From: Acidobacteriota bacterium
GTDB taxonomy: Bacteria > Acidobacteriota > Terriglobia > Bryobacterales > Bryobacteraceae
Length of the DNA stretch: 64,000 nt
Reading direction: 5' to 3'
NCBI GenBank assembly: GCA_029776225.1
Contig: JAKOTR010000029.1
Location: forward strand, 124,001-188,000
In this document: piece by piece, positions 46,916 through 54,766 of the stretch
Layout of the letters: every line of letters starts with the position of its first letter
How positions within the stretch are numbered: the first letter of the stretch is position 1
Made by a program: the position numbers and the translations under genes
The notes under the pieces: generated by a model
Seen by the model: the letters and a program-made list of their open reading frames with translations, nothing else
What the model was told of the DNA's origin: nothing
The model's database searches: none

Positions 46916-47448
46916 TAGTAATCGATCCCTCGCTGGGCCAAGATTCCTTTGTGAAACGGGTGCTTGATTTCCTTGATCTCGCTGACCAGGTCCGCCGCCT
47001 CGATCAGCCGCGGATGCGCGTTGCGCCCGGTGCAGATCACGTGCAGCCGTTCGGGCCTGGCCGCCAGATCGGTAAGCACGCGGTCGATGGAGAGCATTCC
47101 GTAATGAATGGCGTAATTCACCTCGTCCAGGATCAGCATGTCGTACGTATCCGCGAGCATCGCCTCGACAGCCGCGTTCCAGGCTTCCGCCACCAGCCGC
47201 ACGTCCTCCGGATCGGGCTTTTCCGTACCCACTTTCACAAAGCCGCGCCCCATCGGCCGGATCTCGAACGCCCCGCCCAGCATGGGCGCGCTGTCGAGTT
47301 CCCCATAGTGCCACGAGCCTTTGATGAACTGGATCATTAGGGTCTTCAATCCCTGGCCGGCGGCGCGTAACGCGACTCCCATGGCCGCGGTGGTTTTGCC
47401 TTTTCCGTTGCCGGTAAAGACCATTAACATGCCGCGTTGAGAGCTCAT
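46915..47448 (-). CDS. cobO: Corrinoid adenosyltransferase (CobA/CobO/BtuR type)
   Basis: The 177-aa ATP:corrinoid adenosyltransferase has the P-loop GNGKGKTT (13-20), RAAGQGLKTLMIQFIKG, DMLILDEVNYAIHYG and CTGRNAHPRLIEAADLV, all typical of the CobA/BtuR family. It adenosylates reduced cobalamin after uptake, which links it functionally to the btuBFDC operon at 5744-10539. It is translationally adjacent to accD (one base shared) and follows the OmpH-like gene; no second riboswitch is visible in the 27-base gap. Confidence 0.95.
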
Positions 47449-47475
47449 CGTCTTAAATTAGCATAGCGGGTTCCG

Positions 47476-48108
47476 CTACTTAGCTTTGGCCGCGGGCCGC
47501 GGCTGGGGTCTGGCCGAGGGCGGCTGGGGCTTGGGCGCAGGCGGCGCATCGGCCTTGGGCCCGGCGGTTTCCGCTTTCGGCGGATATGCGAAATCGTACT
47601 GCTGCACGATCCGGCCGGTAATGTTGACCACGCCGGACGCCCACACCACCGGAGTGACGGCGTCTCTGACGTCCATCACGAGCACGAAGTTGTTCTTTTC
47701 GGCGAAGTCGGCGATGATCTTGTGCATCCGCCCGCCGATGCTTTCATAGATCGCCCGCTCGCGCTGCTGCGCCTCCCATTGCAGGTCTTCCAAACGGCGC
47801 TGGAAGCGCCTCGATTTCACCTCGATGTCGCGGCGGATGTCCTCTGCCGCGCCGCCGTTCAGCGCCGATCCCCCGTTGATCAGGCGCTTCTGCAAAGCCT
47901 CGATTTCCGCCTGTTCCTTCCTGAGTTCGGCCTGCCGTGCGGCCACCATCGAGCTCAACTCCGCGATTGCCTTCTTTCCCTCCTGTGTGCTCTCGATGGC
48001 GTCGCGCAGCCGGATCACCGCGACCCGCTGCGGGGCCGTTCCGGTCTGGGCGGAAAGTGCAGGCAGCATCTGAAACGCGCACACCAGAGCCGCGGAAACA
48101 AGTCGCAT
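47476..48108 (-). CDS. OmpH/Skp-family periplasmic chaperone
   Basis: The 210-aa product has a signal peptide (about 1-20, ALSAQ), then [24 protein letters not shown], typical of the Skp head strand. A long charged coiled coil (about 50-125, with [16 protein letters not shown]) and a return strand, [11 protein letters not shown], follow. A Pro/Ala/Lys-rich tail (about 175-210) is an addition. Skp-like chaperones hold unfolded outer-membrane proteins in the periplasm. ATG at 48108 follows a GGGGGGA element. Confidence 0.82.
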   Translation of the reverse strand: MRLVSAALVCAFQMLPALSAQTGTAPQRVAVIRLRDAIESTQEGKKAIAELSSMVAARQAELRKEQAEIEALQKRLINGGSALNGGAAEDIRRDIEVKSRRFQRRLEDLQWEAQQRERAIYESIGGRMHKIIADFAEKNNFVLVMDVRDAVTPVVWASGVVNITGRIVQQYDFAYPPKAETAGPKADAPPAPKPQPPSARPQPRPAAKAK

Positions 48109-48198
48109 CCGGATCCCCCCTGTGTTCGCTGATACTCCCATCGTACTCCCAGCCGGGATGGGAGGGGGTTGCCGCCGTCCGCGGCAGGCAAATCCGGC

Positions 48199-49227
48199 TT
48201 ACTTTTCGGCTGCTCGGGCCTGCTTCCAGATGTTCAGATACGGCGCGAGGTCCTGCATCATCGTTGCGAACTGTTCGAGGGTCAGCGATTGCGCCCCGTC
48301 GCTGACGGCCTTATCCGGGCAGGGGTGGACCTCCACCAGAAGGCCATCGGCGCCCACGGCCACCGCCGCGCGCGAGAGCGGCGGAACCAGGCTGCGCTTG
48401 CCGGTGGCGTGGCTCGGGTCCACGACCACCGGCAGGTGCGTCATTTCGTGCAACACCGCCACCGCCGTCAGGTCGCAGGTGTTCCGCGTCGCGGTTTCGA
48501 AGGTGCGGATGCCGCGCTCGCAGAGAATCACGTTCGGGTTTCCGGCCGCCACGATATATTCGGCCGACATCAGCAACTCCCTGAGCGTGGAACTCATGCC
48601 GCGCTTCAGCAGAACCGGGCGCTTCACCCGGCCCAGGGCCTTGAGCAGCGCGAAATTCTGCATATTGCGCGCGCCGATCTGAAGGATGTCGGCGTATTCG
48701 GCCACGAGGTCCACGTCGCGGTCGCTCATCACCTCGGTGATGATTGCCAGGCCCGTGGCTTCCTTCGCCTTGCGAAGCAGCTTGAGGCCCTCGACTTCCA
48801 ATCCCTGAAAGTCGTAGGGCGAGGTGCGCGGCTTGAACGCGCCGCCGCGCAGGATGCGGCCCCCAAGGCGCGCCACCGCTTCGGCCGTCTGCATGATCTG
48901 CTGCTCGGATTCCACCGAGCAGGGCCCGGCCATCACGACGAAATCCGCCCCTCCGATTTCCAGCCCGTTCACCTTGATCCGGCTGCGCTCGCTCTTGAAC
49001 TCGCGGCTTACAAACTTGTATGGCGCCGAAATCCGCATGGCGTTTTCCACGCCGGGCATGCCCTGGAGCGACTCCAGGCATGGCGTCACGTCGCCAACTC
49101 CAACCGCCCCGATCACTACCCGTTCCTCTCCCTGAATGGTGTGGACTTTGTAACCGAACTCTCGGATCCGCTCGCAAACCGCCTCGATCTCTTCGCGGGT
49201 CGCGTGCAGCTTCATCGAGATGATCAT
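48199..49227 (-). CDS. aroF: 3-deoxy-7-phosphoheptulonate (DAHP) synthase with N-terminal ferredoxin-like domain
   Basis: The 342-aa enzyme has an N-terminal ferredoxin/ACT-like regulatory domain (about 1-70) and the DAHP/KDO8P barrel: [67 protein letters not shown] and [10 protein letters not shown]. It condenses PEP and erythrose 4-phosphate, the first step of aromatic amino-acid synthesis. This layout matches the Thermotoga/Bacillus type, where the N-terminal domain binds Tyr/Phe. ATG at 49227 has AAGGAG upstream. The frame remains open to 49344, but that part crosses the attenuator. Transcription is probably controlled by the aromatic leader peptide upstream. Confidence 0.95.
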   Translation of the reverse strand: MIISMKLHATREEIEAVCERIREFGYKVHTIQGEERVVIGAVGVGDVTPCLESLQGMPGVENAMRISAPYKFVSREFKSERSRIKVNGLEIGGADFVVMAGPCSVESEQQIMQTAEAVARLGGRILRGGAFKPRTSPYDFQGLEVEGLKLLRKAKEATGLAIITEVMSDRDVDLVAEYADILQIGARNMQNFALLKALGRVKRPVLLKRGMSSTLRELLMSAEYIVAAGNPNVILCERGIRTFETATRNTCDLTAVAVLHEMTHLPVVVDPSHATGKRSLVPPLSRAAVAVGADGLLVEVHPCPDKAVSDGAQSLTLEQFATMMQDLAPYLNIWKQARAAEK

Positions 49228-49247
49228 CTGTGCTTCTCCTTGGAGCC

Positions 49248-49275
49248 AAAAAAAAACCCACTCTGTCGAGTGGGT
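49248..49275 (-). terminator. Attenuator terminator upstream of DAHP synthase
   Basis: Read on the minus strand, ACCCACTC (49268-49275) pairs with GAGTGGGT (49256-49263) around the tetraloop GACA, followed by a run of nine T (49248-49256). This is a textbook intrinsic terminator located 20 bases before the aroF start codon, so it can only act as an attenuator of aroF. Confidence 0.9.
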
Positions 49276-49331
49276 TGGTTTTTTCTGAAAAACTAGACGC
49301 CGTTCACCAACACCACTCACCCGGAGTGGGT
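49268..49331 (-). promoter_or_regulatory. Alternative pairing segments 1, 2 and 3 (antiterminator) of the aroF attenuator
   Basis: On the minus strand, segment 1 (ACCCACTC, 49324-49331) lies in the last codons of the leader peptide and can pair with segment 2 (GAGTGG, 49313-49318). Segment 2 extended (49307-49318) can instead pair with segment 3 (CCAACCCACTC, 49268-49278): GAGTGG with CCACTC and GTTGG with CCAAC, 11 pairs with one bulged base. That pairing excludes the terminator formed by segments 3 and 4. The stop codon of the leader peptide falls at the start of segment 2, as in trp/phe attenuators. Confidence 0.85.
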
Positions 49332-49382
49332 AAAGTAGTACCAAAATCGAAAGCTATACGATTTTGCGCTGGTGAACAGCAT
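49317..49382 (-). CDS. Aromatic amino-acid leader peptide of DAHP synthase (21 aa)
   Basis: The 21-codon frame opens with ATG at 49382 and ends with TGA at 49319-49317. Eight of 21 residues are aromatic; codons 13-17 read Phe-Trp-Tyr-Tyr-Phe, and Phe also occurs at 3 and 11, Tyr at 9. The run lies just before RNA segment 1 of the attenuator, and the stop codon abuts segment 2. A ribosome stalled at these codons for lack of charged tRNA-Phe, -Trp or -Tyr would leave segment 2 free to form the antiterminator; completed translation would favour termination. No strong ribosome binding site is seen, because the promoter places the start only about 8 bases from the 5' end. Confidence 0.85.
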   Translation of the reverse strand: MLFTSAKSYSFRFWYYFTHSG

Positions 49383-49396
49383 GGACGAAACACGCC

Positions 49397-49425
49397 AGTA
49401 TAGCACTTTACTGGCGCTTTGTGAA
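49397..49425 (-). promoter_or_regulatory. Sigma-70 promoter of the aroF leader
   Basis: On the minus strand, TTCACA (49420-49425) and TATACT (49397-49402) are each one base from consensus and separated by exactly 17 bases. Transcription would start near 49390, 8 bases before the leader-peptide ATG. The promoter lies between the bifunctional nuclease gene and the leader, making aroF an independent unit. Confidence 0.75.
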
Positions 49426-49455
49426 TCCCTTTGAATGCCGGGGCTCTGTAAACTT

Positions 49456-49938
49456 TTACATCTTGTAGCGCCCGAGGTCCTCGTCATTGAGGCCCTCAAG
49501 CCAGCGGCGCAGCTCCTCGTTGTTGACCTTCTCGGAAACCGAGGCCATCTTCGACGACTTCAACACCGATTCTTCGACGTAGATCGGGCAGTCGAGACGA
49601 AGCGCGAGCGCGAGGGCGTCGCTCGGGCGCGAATCGACGCTGATGACCTCTCCGTCCCGCTCCAGCCAGATCACGGCGTAGAAGGTGTCGTCCTTGAGCT
49701 CGCTCACCACCACCTTCTTCATTCCGGCGTTCAGGCCGAGCAGCAGCGTCTTGATCAGATCGTGCGTCATCGGCCGCGGCGTCGAGACTTTTTCGATTTC
49801 CAACGCGATCGCATTGGCCTCATAGACTCCCACCCAGATGGGCAGGATCGAGTTGCCGTTCACGTCCTTCAGAATGACGATCGGCATGTTTGTAACCGGA
49901 TCCATCATGAGGCCGCGGATTTTCATCTCGACTTCCAT
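49456..49938 (-). CDS. Bifunctional nuclease family (BFN, DUF151) protein
   Basis: The 160-aa protein matches the BFN domain (about 5-130): MKIRGLMMDPVTNMPIVILKD, ILPIWVGVYEANAIALEIE, PRPMTHDLIKTLL, FYAVIWLERDG and VDSRPSDALALALRLDCPIYVEESVL. Members in plants and Thermotoga show RNase and DNase activity; the bacterial role is uncertain. It lies 19 bases downstream of miaB on the same strand and is probably co-transcribed with it. Confidence 0.9.
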   Translation of the reverse strand: MEVEMKIRGLMMDPVTNMPIVILKDVNGNSILPIWVGVYEANAIALEIEKVSTPRPMTHDLIKTLLLGLNAGMKKVVVSELKDDTFYAVIWLERDGEVISVDSRPSDALALALRLDCPIYVEESVLKSSKMASVSEKVNNEELRRWLEGLNDEDLGRYKM

Positions 49939-49957
49939 AGATTCCCCCTAACCTCCA

Positions 49958-51271
49958 CTATACGCCGTATCCAGCCAGCGAATTGGGACCGGCCCGGGTC
50001 ACGTGCACGTGCATGTACTGTCCAATGACTGAGTGGCCGTTGGATCCCTCCAGCGTGAAGTTCACCACGCGGTTCTCCGCCGTGCGGCCGATCCACTGCC
50101 CCGTCGCGCGATTGTACCCCTCCACCAGCACTTCCTGCGTGGTGCCGACGAGTTGCTCGTGCAGCCGGAGCTGGATCCCCCGCTGCTTTTCCTGCAAAAC
50201 CATCAGCCGGCGGCCCTTTTCCTCCTCGGGCACTTGCCCGTCCAGCGCCAGCGCCGGCGTGTTTGGACGCGGCGAGTACTTGAAACTGAAAATAGCGTCG
50301 TACTGCACTTCGTCGAGCAGAGAAAGCGTCTGCTCGAAATCCTCTTCGGTCTCCCCGGGAAAGCCCACGATGATGTCCGTGGTGATCGCCACGTTCCGGG
50401 GCGACGCCTTCAGCCACGCGATCCGTTCGAGATATTCCTCCCGCGTATACTGCCGCTGCATACGCTCCAGCACGCGGGTGGAGCCGGACTGCACCGGAAG
50501 GTGGACGTGGTTCGCGAGCACGGGGTTGGCGTCGATTGCGTCGACAATTTCCTTCACGAAGTCCCGTGGATGCGAGGTTGTGAACCGCACGCGCCGGATG
50601 CCCTCGACTTCGGCAACCCGCGCGAGCAGCGTCGCGAAATCCCAGCCGCGGGATGACGGATCTCGGTAGCTGTTTACATTCTGCCCGAGCAACTGAATCT
50701 CGGTATAGCCCTCATCGGCCAGCCGCCGCGCTTCCTCCATGATGCTGTCGCTAGCTCGGCTACGCTCCCGTCCCCGCGTGAACGGAACCACGCAGTAGGC
50801 GCACGACTTATCGCAACCCTCGATGATGGTGATGTACGCGCGGTGCGGGTTGTCCCGGCGGGTGAACGGCGTCTCAAAGGTTTCCTGCGTATCGCGATCG
50901 AGCCCGGTGACGCGCCGCGCCCCCGCTTCGAGCTGCACCAGCATCTCCGGCAGCCGCGTGTAGCTGGCCGACCCGCAGACCAGACTCACGTGCGGCGCCC
51001 TCTCGAAAATTCTTTCGCCTTCCTGCTGCGCCACGCACCCGAGCACGGCGAAGGTCTTGCCCTTTCCCGCCTCCCGCTTGAACTGCTGGAGCCGGCTAAA
51101 AACCTTCTGCTCAGCCTTGTCGCGGATGCTGCACGTGTTGTACAGCACCAGATCGGCCTCCTCGGGCTTCGGGACTTGCCTGTATCCCTGCGCGATCAGC
51201 GTGCCCACCACCTTCTCTGAGTCGTGGACGTTCATCTGGCAGCCGAAGGTCTCTATGTAGAACGTCTTCAT
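49958..51271 (-). CDS. miaB: tRNA-2-methylthio-N6-dimethylallyladenosine synthase
   Basis: The 437-aa methylthiotransferase has three N-terminal cluster Cys (Cys11, Cys47, Cys79), the radical SAM cluster Cys152-Cys156-Cys159 (GCDKSCAYC) and a C-terminal TRAM domain (about 375-437). It methylthiolates i6A37 of tRNAs that read codons beginning with U. Those include tRNA-Phe, -Tyr and -Trp, whose charging the neighbouring aroF leader would sense, although a functional link is only a suggestion. Full length matches the family. Confidence 0.95.
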   Translation of the reverse strand: MKTFYIETFGCQMNVHDSEKVVGTLIAQGYRQVPKPEEADLVLYNTCSIRDKAEQKVFSRLQQFKREAGKGKTFAVLGCVAQQEGERIFERAPHVSLVCGSASYTRLPEMLVQLEAGARRVTGLDRDTQETFETPFTRRDNPHRAYITIIEGCDKSCAYCVVPFTRGRERSRASDSIMEEARRLADEGYTEIQLLGQNVNSYRDPSSRGWDFATLLARVAEVEGIRRVRFTTSHPRDFVKEIVDAIDANPVLANHVHLPVQSGSTRVLERMQRQYTREEYLERIAWLKASPRNVAITTDIIVGFPGETEEDFEQTLSLLDEVQYDAIFSFKYSPRPNTPALALDGQVPEEEKGRRLMVLQEKQRGIQLRLHEQLVGTTQEVLVEGYNRATGQWIGRTAENRVVNFTLEGSNGHSVIGQYMHVHVTRAGPNSLAGYGV

Positions 51272-51339
51272 GGAGGCTAATTAAACCCATTATAAACTGC
51301 GGCCCCAGGCCGTTACGGACAGGCGTGGCGCGAGCCCCT

Positions 51340-52596
51340 TCAGGCGCTATCCGAAGCGGCTTTCGTAGCGCTCTCCGATTTGGCCGCCGCGGGCGCCTCG
51401 AGCGCCACATACCCGCACGCGACAATGGCGAGGAACATCGCGAGCACCTCGCTGTCCCCGAGGTTCACTTCCGCCAAACCTTCCACCAGCAGCGCGAGCA
51501 CCACGGCGCTGCCCCCGTGCAGCAGGGCGCGGCGGTCATCCCGGCCGGGCGGCAGCTTCAACAGGCCCCGCCGGAAGTCGTACAGAATTTTGCCCATCAG
51601 CCATAGAAAGCAAAGCAGCACCGGAATGCCGCGCTCGGCGGCGTAGTGCAAATACACGTTGTGCAGATGAATGTAGGAGCCTTCCGGGAGCGGCCTCGGG
51701 ATGTCCGCCGGAACGTAGTCGTCGAACTTCAGCCGGGGCACCTCGGGGCCCAGCCCAAGCAGCGGGTGTTGCCGGATCATCTCCAGCCCCGTGCGCGCGG
51801 TAACAACGCGGAACTGGTTCGAATCCAGTTTGCCCGGGCGCACAATCGATATGGCGCGCATCCGGAGCGATTCCGGAGCGGCGAAAAACCCCGCAACCAT
51901 CAACACCGGCACGAGGAGCAGAAACCGGCGCCGCCAGAACCAGATCAGATACAGCCCGCCCACCACGGTGGCGATCCACACCGCCCGTGTCTGCGCCAGC
52001 ACGACCCCGGCTGCGATGAGCACTGAGCAAACCAGCAGGAACACCCAGGTCCGGCGCCGCATATCCCTGGCAAAAAACAGATAGGAAAGCGCCATGAGCA
52101 GCGCAAGCATCCCCAGCGCGGAAAACGTGAACCAGTGGCTCATGAAACCGGTGATTCGTTCTCCGACATAAAAGCTGTAGAAATCGCTGCCCGCCGCCCG
52201 CGCCTGCCTGACTTTGTCCGCGAATTGAACGATGCCAAGCCCGGCGCTGCCGGCCGCAAACCCCGCCCACGCCAGCACCAGAAAACGTATGTTCGCCAGC
52301 GTCCGCAGCAGAGTAAACACTACGAGCAACTGGCAGAAAACGTACATCTTGCGCACCTGCGGCAAACCGGCCGCGGGATCCTCGGAAAACGCCACGGCGA
52401 CGAGCGTCCCCAGCAGGAACAATCCCAGCGGAAGCCAGATCGGCGGCAGCCTGAGTTTTTCGCGGGAAAGCAGAAGCGCCAGCAGCGCCATCCCAAGCAG
52501 AGTCTGCGAGGGCGCGATGCCAAGAATGACGACCGCGGACGAGCCCAGGGTCAACCCGATCGCCGCCCGCAACATGAGGCTATCCGAGGGTTTCAT
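51340..52596 (-). CDS. O-antigen ligase-like membrane protein
   Basis: The 418-aa protein has about ten membrane helices and a long periplasmic loop with the Wzy/WaaL-type segment GLEMIRQHPLLGLGPEVP, followed by SYIHLHNVYLHYAAERGIPVLL. The loop supplies the His and Arg residues of O-antigen ligases/polymerases. It probably transfers or polymerises an undecaprenyl-linked glycan. The C-terminus is Ala/Ser/Lys-rich. No other polysaccharide gene adjoins it. Confidence 0.82.
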   Translation of the reverse strand: MKPSDSLMLRAAIGLTLGSSAVVILGIAPSQTLLGMALLALLLSREKLRLPPIWLPLGLFLLGTLVAVAFSEDPAAGLPQVRKMYVFCQLLVVFTLLRTLANIRFLVLAWAGFAAGSAGLGIVQFADKVRQARAAGSDFYSFYVGERITGFMSHWFTFSALGMLALLMALSYLFFARDMRRRTWVFLLVCSVLIAAGVVLAQTRAVWIATVVGGLYLIWFWRRRFLLLVPVLMVAGFFAAPESLRMRAISIVRPGKLDSNQFRVVTARTGLEMIRQHPLLGLGPEVPRLKFDDYVPADIPRPLPEGSYIHLHNVYLHYAAERGIPVLLCFLWLMGKILYDFRRGLLKLPPGRDDRRALLHGGSAVVLALLVEGLAEVNLGDSEVLAMFLAIVACGYVALEAPAAAKSESATKAASDSA

Positions 52597-52685
52597 CGCG
52601 CTTAGAGTCTACACGAAAGAAACGCGGTGTGGATGCACCCGTGGAGTATACCCAGGCTGGAGTCCGATTTGGCTTGCAAGGCGGC

Positions 52686-52871
52686 CTATCTGTGGCCGAA
52701 ATACATCAGCCAGCCGAGGCCGAAGAGCACCGCGACGAAACAGGCGAAGCAGTACAGGCCGTAGATCAGGCGCTCGCGATCCGTCCTCTTGGTGACCACC
52801 CCGAGCACGATCGAAGTGAACAGTGAAAATAGCAGCGCGGCCTCGAAATGCGAGAGATTTACCTTCGGCAT
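52686..52871 (-). CDS. Small membrane protein (61 aa)
   Basis: Two hydrophobic helices (about 9-26 and 36-58) are separated by a basic turn (TKRTDRERL). The start ATG at 52871 shares one base with the stop of the preceding 137-aa membrane protein (TGATG), so the pair is translationally coupled. I do not recognise the family. The helix order and positive loop suggest an inner-membrane hairpin. Confidence 0.7.
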   Translation of the reverse strand: MPKVNLSHFEAALLFSLFTSIVLGVVTKRTDRERLIYGLYCFACFVAVLFGLGWLMYFGHR

Positions 52872-53284
52872 CAGTCCTTCTTCCCGACCGCGATTTCGTA
52901 CGCGTCCACCATGGCCAGCACGTTCAGCAGGCCCGCGGTGACGAGAAACTTGGTGCCGTAGTCATGCACCGCGCCCGCCATGTCCGGCTGCGAGTAACCA
53001 AGCCAAGTCGCCAGCAGGTACGGAATGCCGGACAGCAGATTGCACAGGAACCCGCCGTAGTAAATCACAATCGTGAGCAGGTCCCCGCTCTGCGGTTTCA
53101 AGAAGTGGCCGCGCATCATCAATCCGAGCAGGAACATCAAGACGACCGAGGCGAACAGCAGTCCGGCTCGCCCGTAGCGCTTCAGCAGGAAATGGCCCCC
53201 GCCTGGTATGAACCACGCCAGAGCCACCGCCGGACCCCATTGACGGAGGGGTTGCATCGGCTCCTTCTTCTGCTTGGAACTCAT
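52871..53284 (-). CDS. Small multi-helix membrane protein, TM2/DUF6677-like
   Basis: The 137-aa protein has three or four membrane segments. Its first one, VALAWFIPGGGHFLLKRYGRAGLL, resembles the GxGHxxxGR turn of TM2-like and DUF6677-like proteins. A Lys-rich N-terminus faces the cytoplasm. Family assignment is tentative. It is coupled to the 61-aa membrane protein downstream; 149 bases separate it from rseP upstream, with no obvious terminator. Confidence 0.65.
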   Translation of the reverse strand: MSSKQKKEPMQPLRQWGPAVALAWFIPGGGHFLLKRYGRAGLLFASVVLMFLLGLMMRGHFLKPQSGDLLTIVIYYGGFLCNLLSGIPYLLATWLGYSQPDMAGAVHDYGTKFLVTAGLLNVLAMVDAYEIAVGKKD

Positions 53285-53433
53285 GGTGAGAATTCTTATT
53301 CTAACATCGAGGCTTAAGCCGTCCGCTTGGCCGAGTGCCGGAGCCGGAGCCAGTCCTCGCCACCAATGGCAGGCACCGAGGATTTAGCGCCCGCCGCCTA
53401 CCCAGCCATGAACGTTTGGCACCGGCGATGCCG

Positions 53434-54756
53434 CTACCCGGGCAGCATCTTCGTGATGTCGTTGTACAGGACGAAAGCCATTACCGCCATCAGGAAGGCA
53501 AACCCGAGCTTGAACACGGCTTCCTTGACCCGCAGGCTGAGGTCGCGGCGCATCAGCATCTCAACCAGCAGCATCAGGATCACGCCGCCGTCGAGAATGG
53601 GAATGGGCAGAAGGTTGAAAACCGCCAGGTTGAGGCTCACCACTGCCATCAACCCAATGAAGGCAGTCGCGCCCTCACGTGCCGCGTCGCCCGAAAGCTT
53701 CGCGATTCCGATCGGCCCTTCCAGCGACTTCGGCGACAGCCGCTGCTCCAACATCCCCCGCAGGAATTGGTAGATCAGCGTGGCGCTCTTCAGGTTCTGC
53801 GAAATGGACTCGCGCAGTGCGTCGGGAAACGCAAGCTGCGTCATCACCATGTGCGGCTGCGGCAGCACGCCGATCATCCACCGCGGAGCGGTGCCCGGAG
53901 GGTCCTGCCCTTTGACCGGCTGGATCGTTACCGTGTGCTCCTGGCCCTGCCGCAGATACTCGATCACCACCGGCCGTCCGCCCGCGCTGTTGATCATCTC
54001 GTGCAGGCGCTGGATCGACCGCAGCGGCTTTCCATCCACTTTCAGAAGGATGTCGCCCACCTTCAGGCCCGCTTTTTCCGCCGGCATGTTGCGGGAAACG
54101 TCGGCTACCTCCACCTGCCCCTGCGCGTGCCAGCCTGCGGAACCGACGCCCGTCCGTTCATCCAGGACCGGCTTCACCACCGTCCAGAACTCGTTTCCCT
54201 GGCGCGAGATTCTGACGTTGAGTTCCCTCCCGGCGCTGGCGACTTCCCGGATCACAATGTCTTCCCACGTGGGGTTGTGTTTGCCGTCGAGGGTGACGAT
54301 GCGGTCGCCTTCCCGAATGCCCGCCTTAGCCGCCGGCGAATTCGGCGTCACGTAGCCGATCATGCCTTCCTGCGACGGGTCCGGCGGCTTCGGATACTTC
54401 ACCATGAACAGCCCGGTGAGCAGCCCGACCGCCAGCACAATGTTCATCGCGGGCCCGGCGAATGCGATGATCAGCCGCTGCCATCGCGGCTTGGCCAGAA
54501 ACGCGCGCGGATCGTCGACGCTCTCATCGCCCGGCTGTTCGCCGGCCATCTTGACGTAGCCGCCGAACAGAATGGCCGAAAACCGGAAATCAGTCTCGCC
54601 TTTCCTGAAACCGAAGAGCCGGGGGCCGAATCCGAAGCTGAAAACCTCGATTCTTACGTTGAAAAAACGCGCGGCCCAGTAATGCCCCAGTTCGTGGACC
54701 AGGATCATCACCCCGATCAGAACCAGCAGCCAGATTATGTTTTGAGCTGCTTCCAT
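53434..54756 (-). CDS. rseP: RIP zinc metalloprotease RseP
   Basis: The 440-aa site-2 protease has HELGH at residues 21-25 in the first membrane helix. Two PDZ domains (about 125-200 and 205-290, with PAEKAGLKVGDILLKVDGKPL) follow. The second active-site motif NLLPIPILDGG lies near residue 395, and a last membrane helix is present. It cleaves membrane-bound anti-sigma factors or signal peptides. It is 10 bases downstream of dxr, an arrangement common in many bacteria (dxr-rseP). Confidence 0.95.
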   Translation of the reverse strand: MEAAQNIIWLLVLIGVMILVHELGHYWAARFFNVRIEVFSFGFGPRLFGFRKGETDFRFSAILFGGYVKMAGEQPGDESVDDPRAFLAKPRWQRLIIAFAGPAMNIVLAVGLLTGLFMVKYPKPPDPSQEGMIGYVTPNSPAAKAGIREGDRIVTLDGKHNPTWEDIVIREVASAGRELNVRISRQGNEFWTVVKPVLDERTGVGSAGWHAQGQVEVADVSRNMPAEKAGLKVGDILLKVDGKPLRSIQRLHEMINSAGGRPVVIEYLRQGQEHTVTIQPVKGQDPPGTAPRWMIGVLPQPHMVMTQLAFPDALRESISQNLKSATLIYQFLRGMLEQRLSPKSLEGPIGIAKLSGDAAREGATAFIGLMAVVSLNLAVFNLLPIPILDGGVILMLLVEMLMRRDLSLRVKEAVFKLGFAFLMAVMAFVLYNDITKMLPG

Positions 54757-54766
54757 AAAAAATCTC

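Noticed and set aside
46916-47314. N-terminal extension of accD
   Set aside because: It lies wholly within cobO in another frame and lacks similarity to AccD. ATG at 46915 matches the family start with the zinc ribbon in place.
49228-49344. In-frame N-terminal extension of DAHP synthase
   Set aside because: The frame is open, but it runs through the terminator hairpin and T tract and starts with TTG without a ribosome binding site. ATG at 49227 has AAGGAG and matches the family start.
51805-51830. T-arm-like sequence (GGTTCGAATCC) suggesting a tRNA
   Set aside because: It lies inside the O-antigen ligase coding region, with no anticodon arm or acceptor stem near it; the palindrome is coincidental.
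53316-53400. Sequence resembling the D-arm of a class II tRNA (GGCCGAGTG) downstream of rseP
   Set aside because: No T-loop consensus or anticodon stem follows, so a tRNA cannot be supported.
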